This document shows positions 7,328 through 15,803 of a DNA stretch of 64,000 bases, piece by piece (positions within the stretch are counted from its first letter, which is position 1; each line of letters starts with the position of its first letter). A program made the position numbers and the translations under genes. This DNA is from Flavobacterium sp. ov086. Its GTDB lineage: Bacteria; Bacteroidota; Bacteroidia; Flavobacteriales; Flavobacteriaceae. The notes under the pieces are model-generated. The model did not search any database and was not told the DNA's origin. It saw only the letters and a list, made by a program, of their open reading frames with translations. The stretch spans positions 1 to 64,000 of the forward strand of contig NZ_FZNL01000028.1 in NCBI RefSeq assembly GCF_900187965.1. The letters are read 5' to 3'.

Positions 7328-10216
7328 TCATCTTTTCAATGTAAAATGCCCTCTTAAAATTGGTTTGGTATTGTCAATTTTTAAGGCATACCAATAATCA
7401 GAAGCGGGTAGCGGATTTCTATCCAAAGTTCCGTCCCACGTCATTTTAGTAGCATTTAACTGCGCGATAAATTTTCCGTATCGATCAAAAATAGTGACTT
7501 GTGCTTCAGGATAATATTCCATTCCGGTTACTTCCCAAACATCATTATAGGTATCATTATTTGGAGTAAAAAATGGAGGAAAAACAAGAACTACAAACAT
7601 TTTTGTTGTATCACTACAGCCACTTTTTTCTCTTACATAAGCCGTTTGTAATCCGCCTGAAACATCATAAAATACATTTGAATTTTGAAAATTAGAACCG
7701 TCAACAGAATATTCAAAGTAATCTTGTTCTTTGGTGAGATAGATTACAACTCTAGTTCCGTTTACCTCAATGCGGGATATTTCCGGAACCTCGCGTTCCT
7801 CAATAATAATGGTTTTTTGACTCGTACAGTTTTCAGGAGCGGGACTTGTAACATCTACAATATATGTTCCGCCTTTTGATGCAGGAATAGTTTGTGTTGA
7901 TTCTCCGGTGTTCCATTTATAAGACATTCCTGAAACTCCGGCATCAAGTATAATGGTTTGTGATTGGCACAATACAAGCTCTTGATCGGTAACAACTGGA
8001 GGAGTATAAATTTTAATGTCAATTGGAATTCGGGTACTATTAATACAGCCATTATTTGATGCTTCTGCATAATAAGTAGTATTTGTTGAGATTGTTGGAG
8101 TTTTAAAGCTGTTACCTGTAAATAAGCTTGTACCGCCAGTTGATTCTGTATACCAATTTATAAAACCAATATTTGTACTTGCTTCAATAGTAACAGATCC
8201 GGGACCACAATTAAAATAAGTTGGTTGTGCAGCAACTGGAGTTGTTGGTGTTGGATAAACGGTTGCAGTAACTGGTTTTCTATTTGACTCACAACCGGCA
8301 TCAACATAATAAGTTGTTGTAGCGGTTATTGTAGGAGTTGTAAAAGAATTTCCGGTTGCTAATGCCGTTCCGCCAGTAGCATTTGCATACCAACTAATAG
8401 TTGCTCCGGCTGTTGCAGTAGCATTAAATGTGAAACTTCCTGAATCGCAAGCCGCAGGTGGATTTGTAGAAGGTGTTGCAACCGGAATTGTAATTTTTGT
8501 GCTGGCTGCGATTTCTAAAGGAGCTTCGCCGACTGATCCTCCATATTCAACAACATAGCCTTTTGGCTGATATGCGTCACCTGAAATTAATGATCCTGTG
8601 TTGGATAAATCATTCCAGGAGCCACGTATTCCGATTCCGGGTTGCGTAATATGGGCGTAATCTTCATCTCCTTGGTTGTTTGGTTCTCCGGTATTCCAAA
8701 AAGTATACGACATTACTGTTTCTGCTTCAGGTCCGGTTACCCATTTCCAAACGCCTTCTGTTTCGGCGTCGCTTCCTCCAATCCACCCTGTTCCGGAGGC
8801 TTGTTCACCACTTAACTTAGCTTCATCAGCAGATAAAAGAGTTGCCAGATATCCTTTAAGTCCATAATAAGTACTTGCTTCGGCAGCGGCTTTTGCAGCT
8901 GTCCAGGTAATTCCTATACTCGGAACAAATAAATAAAAGTGTTGTGTCGATGGTAAATAATTGGCTTGGCCAATCGTTATAGAAAAAGTTCTTGTACCGG
9001 AAGCTGTAGCTGATGAGTTAGAAAATACAACATCTTTAATGGCTGCTTCTAAATCAGAATATAAAACATTTCCTCCCGTTGGACTTGATAAGACTAATTT
9101 TCCTTCATCGGGATACCAGGCTTGTACAATTGATGGATGTGCAGCAGGATTTAAAATTTCTATTCTATCAAGCCCCTGAGAATAGCCTGAAGAAATCTGA
9201 ATATAAGCAGCTTTTGTTCCAAGTTCTTTATCATCGTGAGTAATTGTAATTGAGGTTACAATATTTTTAGAAGTTAAAGGGCAATAGAATTGATCTCCCG
9301 AAGCCCTAATTATAGGGGCTGTTGTTACTGTGGCTTTGTTGCAATTGTTTGAATATGTCGCCGAAGCATCTTTAAACGTTGACCAGTTTATATTAGAATA
9401 ATTTGCGTTATCTACTTCTATGCAACTTAAATTAGGATTTGAAGTAAGATCAATAGCTAACATGTAATTATTAATGCCGTTTTTTACGCTTAAGGTATTC
9501 AGATTGTTATTGTCACAGCTAAATGAATTTATACCTGTATTTTTAGATATATCTAAAGTGGTGATGTGATTATTTGAGCAAGAAAACATATTTAAGTTTA
9601 GATTTTTTGAAATATCTAAATCAGTTAATTGATTATTGTAGCAAACAAATATGTTTAAGTTTGTGTTATTAGAAGTGTCTAAACTTGTTATTTGATTGAA
9701 TGTACAATAAAATATTTCTAGGGCTGTATTTTTTGAAACATTTAAGGTTTTTAATTGATTGTAACTGCAACCCAAACTTTTTAACGCTAGATTTTTTGAA
9801 ATATCTATAGTGTTTAAATTATTTTGGTTACAATTTAAAAGATTTAAATTGTAATTTTCTGAAATATTTAAGCTGATTAATTTATTACCACTACAGTCTA
9901 AATAATTTAGTTTTGAATTTTTAGAGAAATCTAATGTAGTTAAATTGTTGTTATTACAAATCAAAGTTTCTAATTCTGAAAAGCCTTCAATTCCAGATAA
10001 ATTAGAAATATTTTGGTAACGAATTTCTAAACTTTTAACACTATTTATACTTGTTGTTAAAACTTTACCATCAATAGCGCCATTGTCAATTCCTAACTTA
10101 ATTAATGCGTCTTCGAAATTTAAATCAGGAATTGTAGTGTATTGTGCATGCCCAAAAAAACCAGACAGCAATAAAAAAAATAAGAGTGGTATTTTTAAGA
10201 AATTAACATTTTTCAT
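7328..10216 (-). CDS. T9SS type-B cargo protein with LRR, C-type-lectin-like and Ig-like domains
   Basis: A 962-residue secreted surface protein. The signal peptide is about residues 1-24. Eight 21-residue leucine-rich repeats follow at about 82-250 (pattern LxxLxCxxNxLTxLDxSxNxx, with a regularly placed Cys). A C-type-lectin-like domain lies at about 425-560 (WKWVTGPEAE, FWNTGEPNNQGDEDYAHI, GSWNDLS). Ig-like modules lie at about 585-655, 660-735 and 740-805; the first two are clear duplicates (ISWYANATGGTALATGNSF and INWYTESTGGTSLFTGNSF). The C-terminus (about 880-962) is a gliding-motility/T9SS type-B sorting domain (FFTPNNDTYNDVW, ending GHFTLKR). It is predicted to be exported and to sit at the surface or be released, probably binding glycans or proteins. 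The ligand is unknown. Confidence 0.9.
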   Translation of the reverse strand: MKNVNFLKIPLLFFLLLSGFFGHAQYTTIPDLNFEDALIKLGIDNGAIDGKVLTTSINSVKSLEIRYQNISNLSGIEGFSELETLICNNNNLTTLDFSKNSKLNYLDCSGNKLISLNISENYNLNLLNCNQNNLNTIDISKNLALKSLGCSYNQLKTLNVSKNTALEIFYCTFNQITSLDTSNNTNLNIFVCYNNQLTDLDISKNLNLNMFSCSNNHITTLDISKNTGINSFSCDNNNLNTLSVKNGINNYMLAIDLTSNPNLSCIEVDNANYSNINWSTFKDASATYSNNCNKATVTTAPIIRASGDQFYCPLTSKNIVTSITITHDDKELGTKAAYIQISSGYSQGLDRIEILNPAAHPSIVQAWYPDEGKLVLSSPTGGNVLYSDLEAAIKDVVFSNSSATASGTRTFSITIGQANYLPSTQHFYLFVPSIGITWTAAKAAAEASTYYGLKGYLATLLSADEAKLSGEQASGTGWIGGSDAETEGVWKWVTGPEAETVMSYTFWNTGEPNNQGDEDYAHITQPGIGIRGSWNDLSNTGSLISGDAYQPKGYVVEYGGSVGEAPLEIAASTKITIPVATPSTNPPAACDSGSFTFNATATAGATISWYANATGGTALATGNSFTTPTITATTTYYVDAGCESNRKPVTATVYPTPTTPVAAQPTYFNCGPGSVTIEASTNIGFINWYTESTGGTSLFTGNSFKTPTISTNTTYYAEASNNGCINSTRIPIDIKIYTPPVVTDQELVLCQSQTIILDAGVSGMSYKWNTGESTQTIPASKGGTYIVDVTSPAPENCTSQKTIIIEEREVPEISRIEVNGTRVVIYLTKEQDYFEYSVDGSNFQNSNVFYDVSGGLQTAYVREKSGCSDTTKMFVVLVFPPFFTPNNDTYNDVWEVTGMEYYPEAQVTIFDRYGKFIAQLNATKMTWDGTLDRNPLPASDYWYALKIDNTKPILRGHFTLKR

Positions 10217-10325
10217 TTTATAAAAGTATCAATTTTATAATAACAAAAAAATAATTTTCTATTTGTAACAATTATAGATTTAATTTGTTGAAAAATAACA
10301 AATTATGGCAATGTTTTTTCTTGTT

Positions 10326-10868
10326 TTAAATGCTTTTTGGCCACTTCAGTTTCTGGAATAAATCCCAAACAACAATTCCAGCGCTCACAGCAATATTTAA
10401 AGAATGTTTGGTTCCTAATTGCGGAATCTCAATGCAGCCATCGCAAATTGCAACCGCTTCCTGAGCTACACCATAAACTTCATTTCCGAAAACCAATGCG
10501 TATTTTTGATCTTTTTCTACTTTAAAATCCTGAAGAAAAATAGCACTTTCAACCTGTTCGATAGCAAGCGTTAATACATTGTCTTTTTTTAGATTTTCGA
10601 TAACTTCCAATACATTTTCATGATGTTCCCAAGCTACAGTTTCGGTAGCGCCAAGAGCGGTTTTATGAATTTCTTTGTTTGGAGGTGTAGCTGTAATACC
10701 GCATAGAATTATTTTTTCGATCAAAAAAGCATCGGCAGTTCTAAAAACAGAACCTATATTGTGTAAACTGCGAATATCATCTAAGACTAAAATTAGAGGA
10801 GTTTTGTCAGACTTTTTAAAATCTTCAATTGATTTTCGATCTAGTTCGCTATTTTCCAGTTTTCTCAT
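10326..10868 (-). CDS. TrmH/SpoU-family RNA 2'-O-methyltransferase
   Basis: A 180-residue SPOUT-class methyltransferase. Motif 1 is LVLDDIRSLHNIGSVFRTAD, motif 2 is LVFGNEVYGV and motif 3 is IPQLGTKHSLNIAVSAGIV. Together they form the knotted SAM-binding fold typical of TrmL/TrmH-like enzymes that methylate ribose 2'-O in tRNA or rRNA. The length fits a stand-alone catalytic domain without an N-terminal RNA-binding extension. The exact RNA target cannot be told from sequence alone. A terminator at 10891-10920 separates it from the upstream DUF1573 gene. Confidence 0.88.
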   Translation of the reverse strand: MRKLENSELDRKSIEDFKKSDKTPLILVLDDIRSLHNIGSVFRTADAFLIEKIILCGITATPPNKEIHKTALGATETVAWEHHENVLEVIENLKKDNVLTLAIEQVESAIFLQDFKVEKDQKYALVFGNEVYGVAQEAVAICDGCIEIPQLGTKHSLNIAVSAGIVVWDLFQKLKWPKSI

Positions 10869-10890
10869 TTGTGTTGGATTCAGGTCATAA

Positions 10891-10920
10891 AAAAAGCCTC
10901 CAAAGATAAGGAAGCTTTTT
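10891..10920 (-). terminator. terminator after the DUF1573 gene
   Basis: Arms AAAAAGCCTCC and GGAAGCTTTTT pair with one mismatch around an 8-base loop. Read on the minus strand the hairpin ends in a T-run (TTTTTTTATG). It lies between the DUF1573 gene and the TrmH-like gene. Confidence 0.65.
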
Positions 10921-10947
10921 CGATTATTTTATTTTGTTTTTCTCAGA

Positions 10948-11370
10948 TTAGCTTTTTACTGGATCTGGTAAAACTGTACCTTTAATGGTAAGTACTTTTG
11001 TTGGTTGTCCTTCAGCGTTAGAAGTAACCGTTACAGTTTTTGTAAATGCACCAACTCTGTCAGTAGCATATTTTACACCAATAATACCTTTAGCACCTGG
11101 AGCGATTGGCTCTTTTGGAGTTGTTGGTACAGTACAACCACAAGATCCTTGTGTATTTGTAATGATTAATGGTTTAGTTCCGTTGTTTACAAAAACAAAT
11201 TCACGTTTTCCATCAGCATTGTGAGCGATAGTTCCGTAGTCAATAGTTTCTGTTTCAAAAGCCATTCCAGCACCTTCGATTTTAGCAACTTTAGCTTTTT
11301 TAGTGCTTTGAGCGTTAGAAGCTGTAATTCCAACTACAGCTAACATAGCAATTAAGATTATTTTTTTCAT
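10948..11370 (-). CDS. secreted DUF1573 protein
   Basis: A 140-residue exported protein with a signal peptide (MKKIILIAMLAVVGITASNAQ) and one DUF1573 domain, an Ig-like/ASPM-SPD2-Hydin-type beta fold. Typical motifs are DYGTIAHNADGKREFVFVNNG, NTQGSCGCTVP and the C-terminal KTVTVTSNA. The CGC pair is characteristic of the family, which is very common in Bacteroidota. Its role is unknown but is likely envelope-associated binding. A TAGATTTG -7 candidate lies at 11399-11406 (minus). The gene is divergent from mutS. Confidence 0.85.
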   Translation of the reverse strand: MKKIILIAMLAVVGITASNAQSTKKAKVAKIEGAGMAFETETIDYGTIAHNADGKREFVFVNNGTKPLIITNTQGSCGCTVPTTPKEPIAPGAKGIIGVKYATDRVGAFTKTVTVTSNAEGQPTKVLTIKGTVLPDPVKS

Positions 11371-11528
11371 CTTTTAGAGTCTTTGTTTTAATTATGAACA
11401 AATCTATATAAAATTCTAATATCTCATCTTAAAAATTGCTTAAAATATTTTAATTTTTGAACCGCTTCAATATTCCTTTAAAATATTATAAATTCGCTGT
11501 CTTAATTTTTCATTTAAAATACAACAAT

Positions 11529-14135
11529 TTGGCAGCGAAAGAGAAAGTGGTGAAAGAAACACCCTTAATGAAACAGTACAACGAAATCAAGAGAAAATAT
11601 CCTGATGCATGTCTGCTTTTTAGAGTGGGTGATTTTTATGAAACCTTTGGAGAAGACGCTATTAGAGCATCAAAAATTCTGGGTATTACATTAACCAAAA
11701 GAGGGGCTGGTTCTGATACTGAGACCGCTTTGGCAGGATTTCCACACCATTCTGTTAATACATATTTGCCAAAATTAGTTAAAGCCGGACTTCGTGTAGC
11801 GATCTGTGATCAGCTCGAAGATCCAAAAATGACTAAAACTATCGTGAAACGTGGTGTTACTGAACTGGTAACTCCGGGAGTTTCATTAAATGATGAGGTT
11901 TTACAATCAAAAACAAACAATTTTTTAGCATCTGTATATTTTGCTAATAAAAATATCGGAGTTTCCTTTCTTGATGTTTCTACCGGAGAGTTTTTAACAG
12001 CTCAGGGAAATGCTGAATACATAGATAAATTATTGCAGAATTTTAATCCTAGTGAAATTCTGGTTCCAAAGAATAATAAAATGGATTTTAAGGCTTCTTT
12101 TGGAGAAGATTTTCATACTTTTTATTTAGAAGATTGGATTTATAAAGAAGATTATGCTCTGGAAACTTTGACAAAACATTTTCAAACTGCTTCCTTAAAA
12201 GGTTTTGGAGTTGAAGAGCTGAAAGAAGGAGTTATTGCTTCAGGAGCAATCTTGTATTATTTGTCAGAAACACAGCATAACCGTGTACAGCATATCACGG
12301 CAATTCAACGTATTGCAGAAGATGCTTATGTTTGGATGGATCGTTTTACTATTAGAAACTTAGAATTATACCACAGTTATAATCCAAATGCGGTAACACT
12401 TTTAGATGTAATTGACAGAACGCTTTCGCCGATGGGAGGACGTTTACTGAAACGTTGGTTAGCTCTGCCTTTAAAGGATAGTGCTAAAATTAAAAACCGT
12501 CACGATGTTGTTACCTATTTAAAATCAGATCCTGAAGTATTGCAAAATATTCAATACCAAATTAAACAAATTTCAGATTTAGAGCGTTTGATTTCTAAAA
12601 TTGCAGCCGGAAAAGTTTCGCCTCGTGAAATTGTTTATTTGAAAGAATCTCTGGATGCTATTATTCCGATAAAAACTTTAGCATTGCAAAGTAAGCAGGA
12701 AGCGGTAAAGATTATTGGAGATAGTTTACATGCCTGTGATCTTTTAAGAGAGAAAATAAAAACAACCTTAAATCAGGATGCGCCCGTAGCGATTGCAAAA
12801 GGAAATGCTATTGCAAAAGGTATTAGTGAAGAACTGGACGATTTACGTGCTATTTCTACTTCAGGAAAAGAATATCTGGAGGGAATAGAAAAAAGAGAAT
12901 CGGAGAGAACAGGAATTTCTTCTTTAAAAATCTCTTTCAATAATGTATTTGGATACTATATAGAAGTTAGAAATACACACAAAGATAAAGTGCCGGCAGA
13001 ATGGATTCGTAAGCAAACCTTAGTAAATGCCGAGCGTTATATTACCGAAGAATTAAAAGAATATGAAACTAAAATTCTAGGCGCTGAAGAGAAAATTCAT
13101 AAAATTGAAAGCGAACTTTTTGAGCAATTAATTGCCTGGATTGCGACCTATATTAAGCCGGTTCAAATGAATGCTAATTTGGTGGCACAGTTAGATTGTT
13201 TGTGTTCATTTACGCAATTGGCTATCGAAAATCAATATGTATGTCCTGAAATTGATGAAACTTTCGAGCTGGAAATCAAAAACGGACGTCACCCTGTAAT
13301 TGAAAAACAATTGCCGGTTGGAACTCCTTATATTGCTAATGATGTTTTCTTAGATAGAGAAACACAACAAATTATCATGATTACTGGACCCAATATGTCT
13401 GGTAAGTCGGCTATTTTAAGACAAACTGCTTTAATCGTATTGTTGGCTCAAATGGGAAGTTTTGTTCCGGCTGATAGTGTAAGAATGGGAATTGTCGATA
13501 AAATTTTTACCAGAGTAGGAGCATCGGATAATATTTCGATGGGAGAATCTACTTTTATGGTTGAAATGAACGAGACAGCTTCTATTTTGAATAATATCTC
13601 AGACAGAAGTTTGGTTTTATTAGATGAAATTGGTAGAGGAACAAGTACTTATGACGGGATTTCGATTGCCTGGGCTATTGCCGAGTTTTTACACGAACAT
13701 CCGGGAAGGCCTAAAACATTATTTGCAACGCATTATCACGAATTGAATGAAATGACTGAATCGTTGTCTAGAATCCAAAATTATAATGTTGCCGTAAAAG
13801 AATTAAAAGATACCGTTCTTTTTATTAGAAAGCTGGTAAAAGGAGGAAGTGCGCATAGTTTTGGAATTCACGTTGCAAAAATGGCAGGAATGCCTCAAAT
13901 TGTAATTTTGAAAGCACAGAAGTTATTAAAGAAATTAGAAAAAAATCATTCAAGCGATGCCTTAAACGGAGTAAAATCTGCAGCAGACGAAATGCAAATG
14001 AGTTTCTTTAATTTAGATGATCCTTTATTAGAAGAAATAAAAGAAGAGATTCTAAGTCTTGATATAAATGCGATAACTCCGGTTGAAGCATTGATGAAAC
14101 TCAACGAGATTAAAAGAATGTTAGTTAAAAAATAA
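11529..14135 (+). CDS. mutS: DNA mismatch repair protein MutS
   Basis: An 868-residue mismatch-recognition ATPase. The mismatch-binding domain I contains the Phe-x-Glu wedge (GDFYETFGEDA). The connector, lever and clamp domains follow, then the ATPase with Walker A GPNMSGKS, Walker B LLDEIGRGTSTYDG and the HTH tail. I place the start at the TTG at 11529 because family members begin MAAKEKVVKETPLMKQY. The frame is open further upstream to another TTG at 11457, but those extra 24 residues look like non-coding DNA (FAVLIFHLKYNN). The gene is alone on its strand and divergent from the DUF1573 gene. Confidence 0.95.
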   Translation: MAAKEKVVKETPLMKQYNEIKRKYPDACLLFRVGDFYETFGEDAIRASKILGITLTKRGAGSDTETALAGFPHHSVNTYLPKLVKAGLRVAICDQLEDPKMTKTIVKRGVTELVTPGVSLNDEVLQSKTNNFLASVYFANKNIGVSFLDVSTGEFLTAQGNAEYIDKLLQNFNPSEILVPKNNKMDFKASFGEDFHTFYLEDWIYKEDYALETLTKHFQTASLKGFGVEELKEGVIASGAILYYLSETQHNRVQHITAIQRIAEDAYVWMDRFTIRNLELYHSYNPNAVTLLDVIDRTLSPMGGRLLKRWLALPLKDSAKIKNRHDVVTYLKSDPEVLQNIQYQIKQISDLERLISKIAAGKVSPREIVYLKESLDAIIPIKTLALQSKQEAVKIIGDSLHACDLLREKIKTTLNQDAPVAIAKGNAIAKGISEELDDLRAISTSGKEYLEGIEKRESERTGISSLKISFNNVFGYYIEVRNTHKDKVPAEWIRKQTLVNAERYITEELKEYETKILGAEEKIHKIESELFEQLIAWIATYIKPVQMNANLVAQLDCLCSFTQLAIENQYVCPEIDETFELEIKNGRHPVIEKQLPVGTPYIANDVFLDRETQQIIMITGPNMSGKSAILRQTALIVLLAQMGSFVPADSVRMGIVDKIFTRVGASDNISMGESTFMVEMNETASILNNISDRSLVLLDEIGRGTSTYDGISIAWAIAEFLHEHPGRPKTLFATHYHELNEMTESLSRIQNYNVAVKELKDTVLFIRKLVKGGSAHSFGIHVAKMAGMPQIVILKAQKLLKKLEKNHSSDALNGVKSAADEMQMSFFNLDDPLLEEIKEEILSLDINAITPVEALMKLNEIKRMLVKK

Positions 14136-14201
14136 TTTCAGATTTAAAGTTTAGGTTATCAGAAAGTTATAAAATAAGTAGATTTTTTTTTGGAAAAACG
14201 C

Positions 14202-14231
14202 TTGTGTAATTGAATAAATGTCCTAAATTTG
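14202..14231 (+). promoter_or_regulatory. promoter of the tRNA-Gly/tRNA-Leu operon
   Basis: A Bacteroidota consensus promoter: TTG at 14202-14204 and TAAATTTG at 14224-14231, separated by 19 bases. The downstream sequence GCACTCGCA places the start near 14237, about 50 bases before the first tRNA. Confidence 0.75.
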
Positions 14232-14284
14232 CACTCGCAATACAGAACAAGTCAGGTATTGTGGTTCTTACAAGAATTTGAAAT

Positions 14285-14357
14285 GCGAAAATAGCTCAGT
14301 TGGTAGAGCGCGACCTTGCCAAGGTCGAGGTCGCGGGTTCGAGCCCCGTTTTTCGCT
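14285..14357 (+). tRNA. tRNA-Gly (GCC)
   Basis: A 73-base tRNA. The acceptor stem is GCGAAAA (14285-14291) paired with TTTTCGC (14350-14356), with discriminator T. The anticodon arm CGACC-TTGCCAA-GGTCG gives anticodon GCC, and the T-arm is CGGGTTCGAGCCCCG. CCA is not encoded. It is the first gene of a two-tRNA transcript. Confidence 0.96.
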
Positions 14358-14371
14358 CAACATCGTATAAT

Positions 14372-14457
14372 GCTCGGATGGTGAAATTGGTAGACACGCT
14401 GGACTTAAAATCCAGTGAACAGCAATGTTCGTGCGGGTTCAAGTCCCGCTCTGAGTA
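14372..14457 (+). tRNA. tRNA-Leu (TAA)
   Basis: An 86-base class-II tRNA with a long variable arm (GAACAGCAATGTTC). The anticodon arm is CTGGA-CTTAAAA-TCCAG, giving anticodon TAA. The T-arm is GCGGG-TTCAAGT-CCCGC. The acceptor GCTCGGA pairs with TCTGAGT, with G-T wobble at the first pair, and the discriminator is A. CCA is not encoded. It lies 14 bases after the tRNA-Gly gene. Confidence 0.96.
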
Positions 14458-14459
14458 CT

Positions 14460-14490
14460 AAAGCCTCTTCTTTTTGAAGAGGCTTTTTTT
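14460..14490 (+). terminator. terminator of the tRNA operon
   Basis: Arms AAAGCCTCTTC and GAAGAGGCTTT (11 bp) enclose a TTTTT loop and run into a T-tract. The hairpin starts three bases after the tRNA-Leu discriminator base. Confidence 0.9.
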
Positions 14491-14560
14491 ATTGTGTAAA
14501 CTCACACAGTGCAAAATAAATTTGCGAAGTAAATTTATTTTAAAGAATCTAAGAATCTAT

Positions 14561-14576
14561 CCTGATAGCTATCAGG
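14561..14576. repeat. short perfect palindrome CCTGATAGCTATCAGG
   Basis: A 16-bp perfect palindrome in the 130-base gap before the DUF1508 gene. A degenerate relative (CCCGATAACTATTGGGA) occurs at 23391-23407, and a similar CCCGAAGCTTCGGG palindrome at 15134-15151. I regard these as members of a dispersed short-palindrome class. Confidence 0.6.
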
Positions 14577-14619
14577 ACTAAGAATCTGAAATCAACAATT
14601 TAAAATCTAAAATATATCT

Positions 14620-14997
14620 ATGGGTGCTTTTGTAATTAGTAAAAGGTTTAATGATGAATATAAATTCGTGTTTACTTCCAGAAAAGGCAAAGTCATATTT
14701 ACAAGTTTAAGTTATGAGTTGAAGTTTGAAGGTGAAGAGGATATTGAGAAGTTTAAAGCGAATGTTGATCAGGCTAAGTTTTTAAAATTTAAAGGCTCAG
14801 GAGGGAAGTATTTCTTTAAGTTGATGTTGGGGGAGGTTCATTTTGCAACAAGCCGAAAATACACAACGGAATTGCTTTTGCAGAAGGGAATTAAAGAAAT
14901 TGTGACTTATGCTTCAAGGTCGGAAATTTTGGACTTCTCGTCAAGCGAATCTATTTTTGAAGATGAGTTGGTTCAGGAGGAAGAAATGGAAGAATAG
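14620..14997 (+). CDS. DUF1508 (YegP-like) protein
   Basis: A 125-residue small cytosolic protein with two DUF1508-like modules. Residues about 3-50 read FVISKRFNDEYKFVFTSRKGK, then VIFTSLSYE. Residues about 52-95 are a more diverged copy containing GGKYFFKLMLGEVHFATSRKY. The acidic C-terminal tail (SSSESIFEDELVQEEEMEE) lies outside the domain. The family has no firm biochemical role; YegP of E. coli is the usual reference. There is no signal peptide. The gene stands alone, followed by a strong hairpin at 15053-15110. Confidence 0.75.
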   Translation: MGAFVISKRFNDEYKFVFTSRKGKVIFTSLSYELKFEGEEDIEKFKANVDQAKFLKFKGSGGKYFFKLMLGEVHFATSRKYTTELLLQKGIKEIVTYASRSEILDFSSSESIFEDELVQEEEMEE

Positions 14998-15052
14998 ATG
15001 AATGAAATCCCAATTTGTAGTTGTTTGTTTTGATTTAACTAGGTTTAAAAAC

Positions 15053-15110
15053 AAAAAAAATCCCAAATTCCAATAGGCTTAATGTCTTTTTGGAATTTGG
15101 GATTTTTTTT
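15053..15110. terminator. strong 21-bp-stem terminator
   Basis: The arms 15053-15073 and 15090-15110 are perfect reverse complements (core ATCCCAAATTCCAA), with A-tracts and T-tracts at the stem base, so it can work in both directions. A further copy of TTGGAATTTGGGATTT follows at 15117-15132, outside the hairpin. Confidence 0.85.
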
Positions 15111-15133
15111 TTATGCTTGGAATTTGGGATTTC

Positions 15134-15151
15134 ATCCCGAAGCTTCGGGAT
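15134..15151. repeat. 18-bp perfect palindrome ATCCCGAAGCTTCGGGAT
   Basis: A perfect palindrome embedded between two GGAATTT words, just after the terminator at 15053-15110. Like the palindrome at 14561-14576 it is GC-richer than the surroundings. Confidence 0.6.
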
Positions 15152-15229
15152 TGGAATTTCAAAAAAAAATTAGCATAAAAAAAACCATCACGATGGATGG
15201 TTTTAAAATCTTTAGAATTTAAGTTCTAA

Positions 15230-15454
15230 TTATTTTTTTACTTCTTTAGCAGCTTCTTCTACTTTAGCAGCAGCAGAATCAACTTTAGTTGCAGCAGAGT
15301 CAACAGTTGCAGCAGCAGAATCAACTACAGTAGCAGCAGAATCAACAGCAACAGCAGTAGAATCTACAGCTTCAGTAGCTGCAGCGTCAGCTTTTTTACA
15401 AGATACAACAGTTAAAACAGCAACAACAGCTAAACTTAAAAATACTTTTTTCAT
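15230..15454 (-). CDS. small heptad-repeat lipoprotein, Lpp-like in shape
   Basis: A 74-residue protein with a lipoprotein signal peptide (MKKVFLSLAVVAVLTVVSC, lipobox Cys at about residue 19). The mature part is nearly all 7-residue repeats of the type xVDSAAx: AVDSTAV, AVDSAAT, VVDSAAA, TVDSAAT, KVDSAAA, KVEEAAK, ending EVKK. Val and Ala fall at alternating 3/4 spacing, so one face of a single helix would be hydrophobic, an alanine-type coiled coil. I recognise no named family. Size, lipid anchor, coil and C-terminal lysines recall Braun's lipoprotein, but this is analogy only. A TATCTTTG -7 candidate lies at 15492-15499. Confidence 0.7.
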   Translation of the reverse strand: MKKVFLSLAVVAVLTVVSCKKADAAATEAVDSTAVAVDSAATVVDSAAATVDSAATKVDSAAAKVEEAAKEVKK

Positions 15455-15499
15455 CTTACTTTATTATAAAAGGTTAATTATTAATTCGTGGCAAAGATA

Positions 15500-15803
15500 T
15501 AAATTTTTTAATATGTAAAATATTTTTTTATTTTTTTTTTAAAATATTTTCATTGCTCACGATTATCTTATTTATCAAAGAATATGCCAAAACTACAAAA
15601 ATGTTTGGTATTATCGTATTTTTTGTATAAATTATTTTTCGTTGAATATTCTATAAGAGAATTGGCTTTTTTTATTCTCTTGCTTGCAGTTTGTTTTGTT
15701 TTTTAATAATAATTACGCAAACGCTGAGTGTTAAAATAAGACGTTTTTAGCGCTTTTTATTTTGATTCTGGTATGGAAATCCGTTTTTGGGTTTTTGAAA
15801 CGG
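15500..15803. other. AT-rich intergenic region with no gene seen
   Basis: About 300 bases between the small lipoprotein gene and kdtA. The region is very AT-rich with long T tracts. A loose hairpin (AAGAGAAT...ATTCTCTT) lies at about 15655-15682. I see no convincing reading frame and no RNA gene. Confidence 0.5.

Noticed and set aside
11457..11528. Extended N-terminus of MutS from an upstream TTG
   Set aside because: The extra residues do not resemble MutS N-termini. The TTG at 11529 gives the typical MAAKEKVVKETPLMK start.
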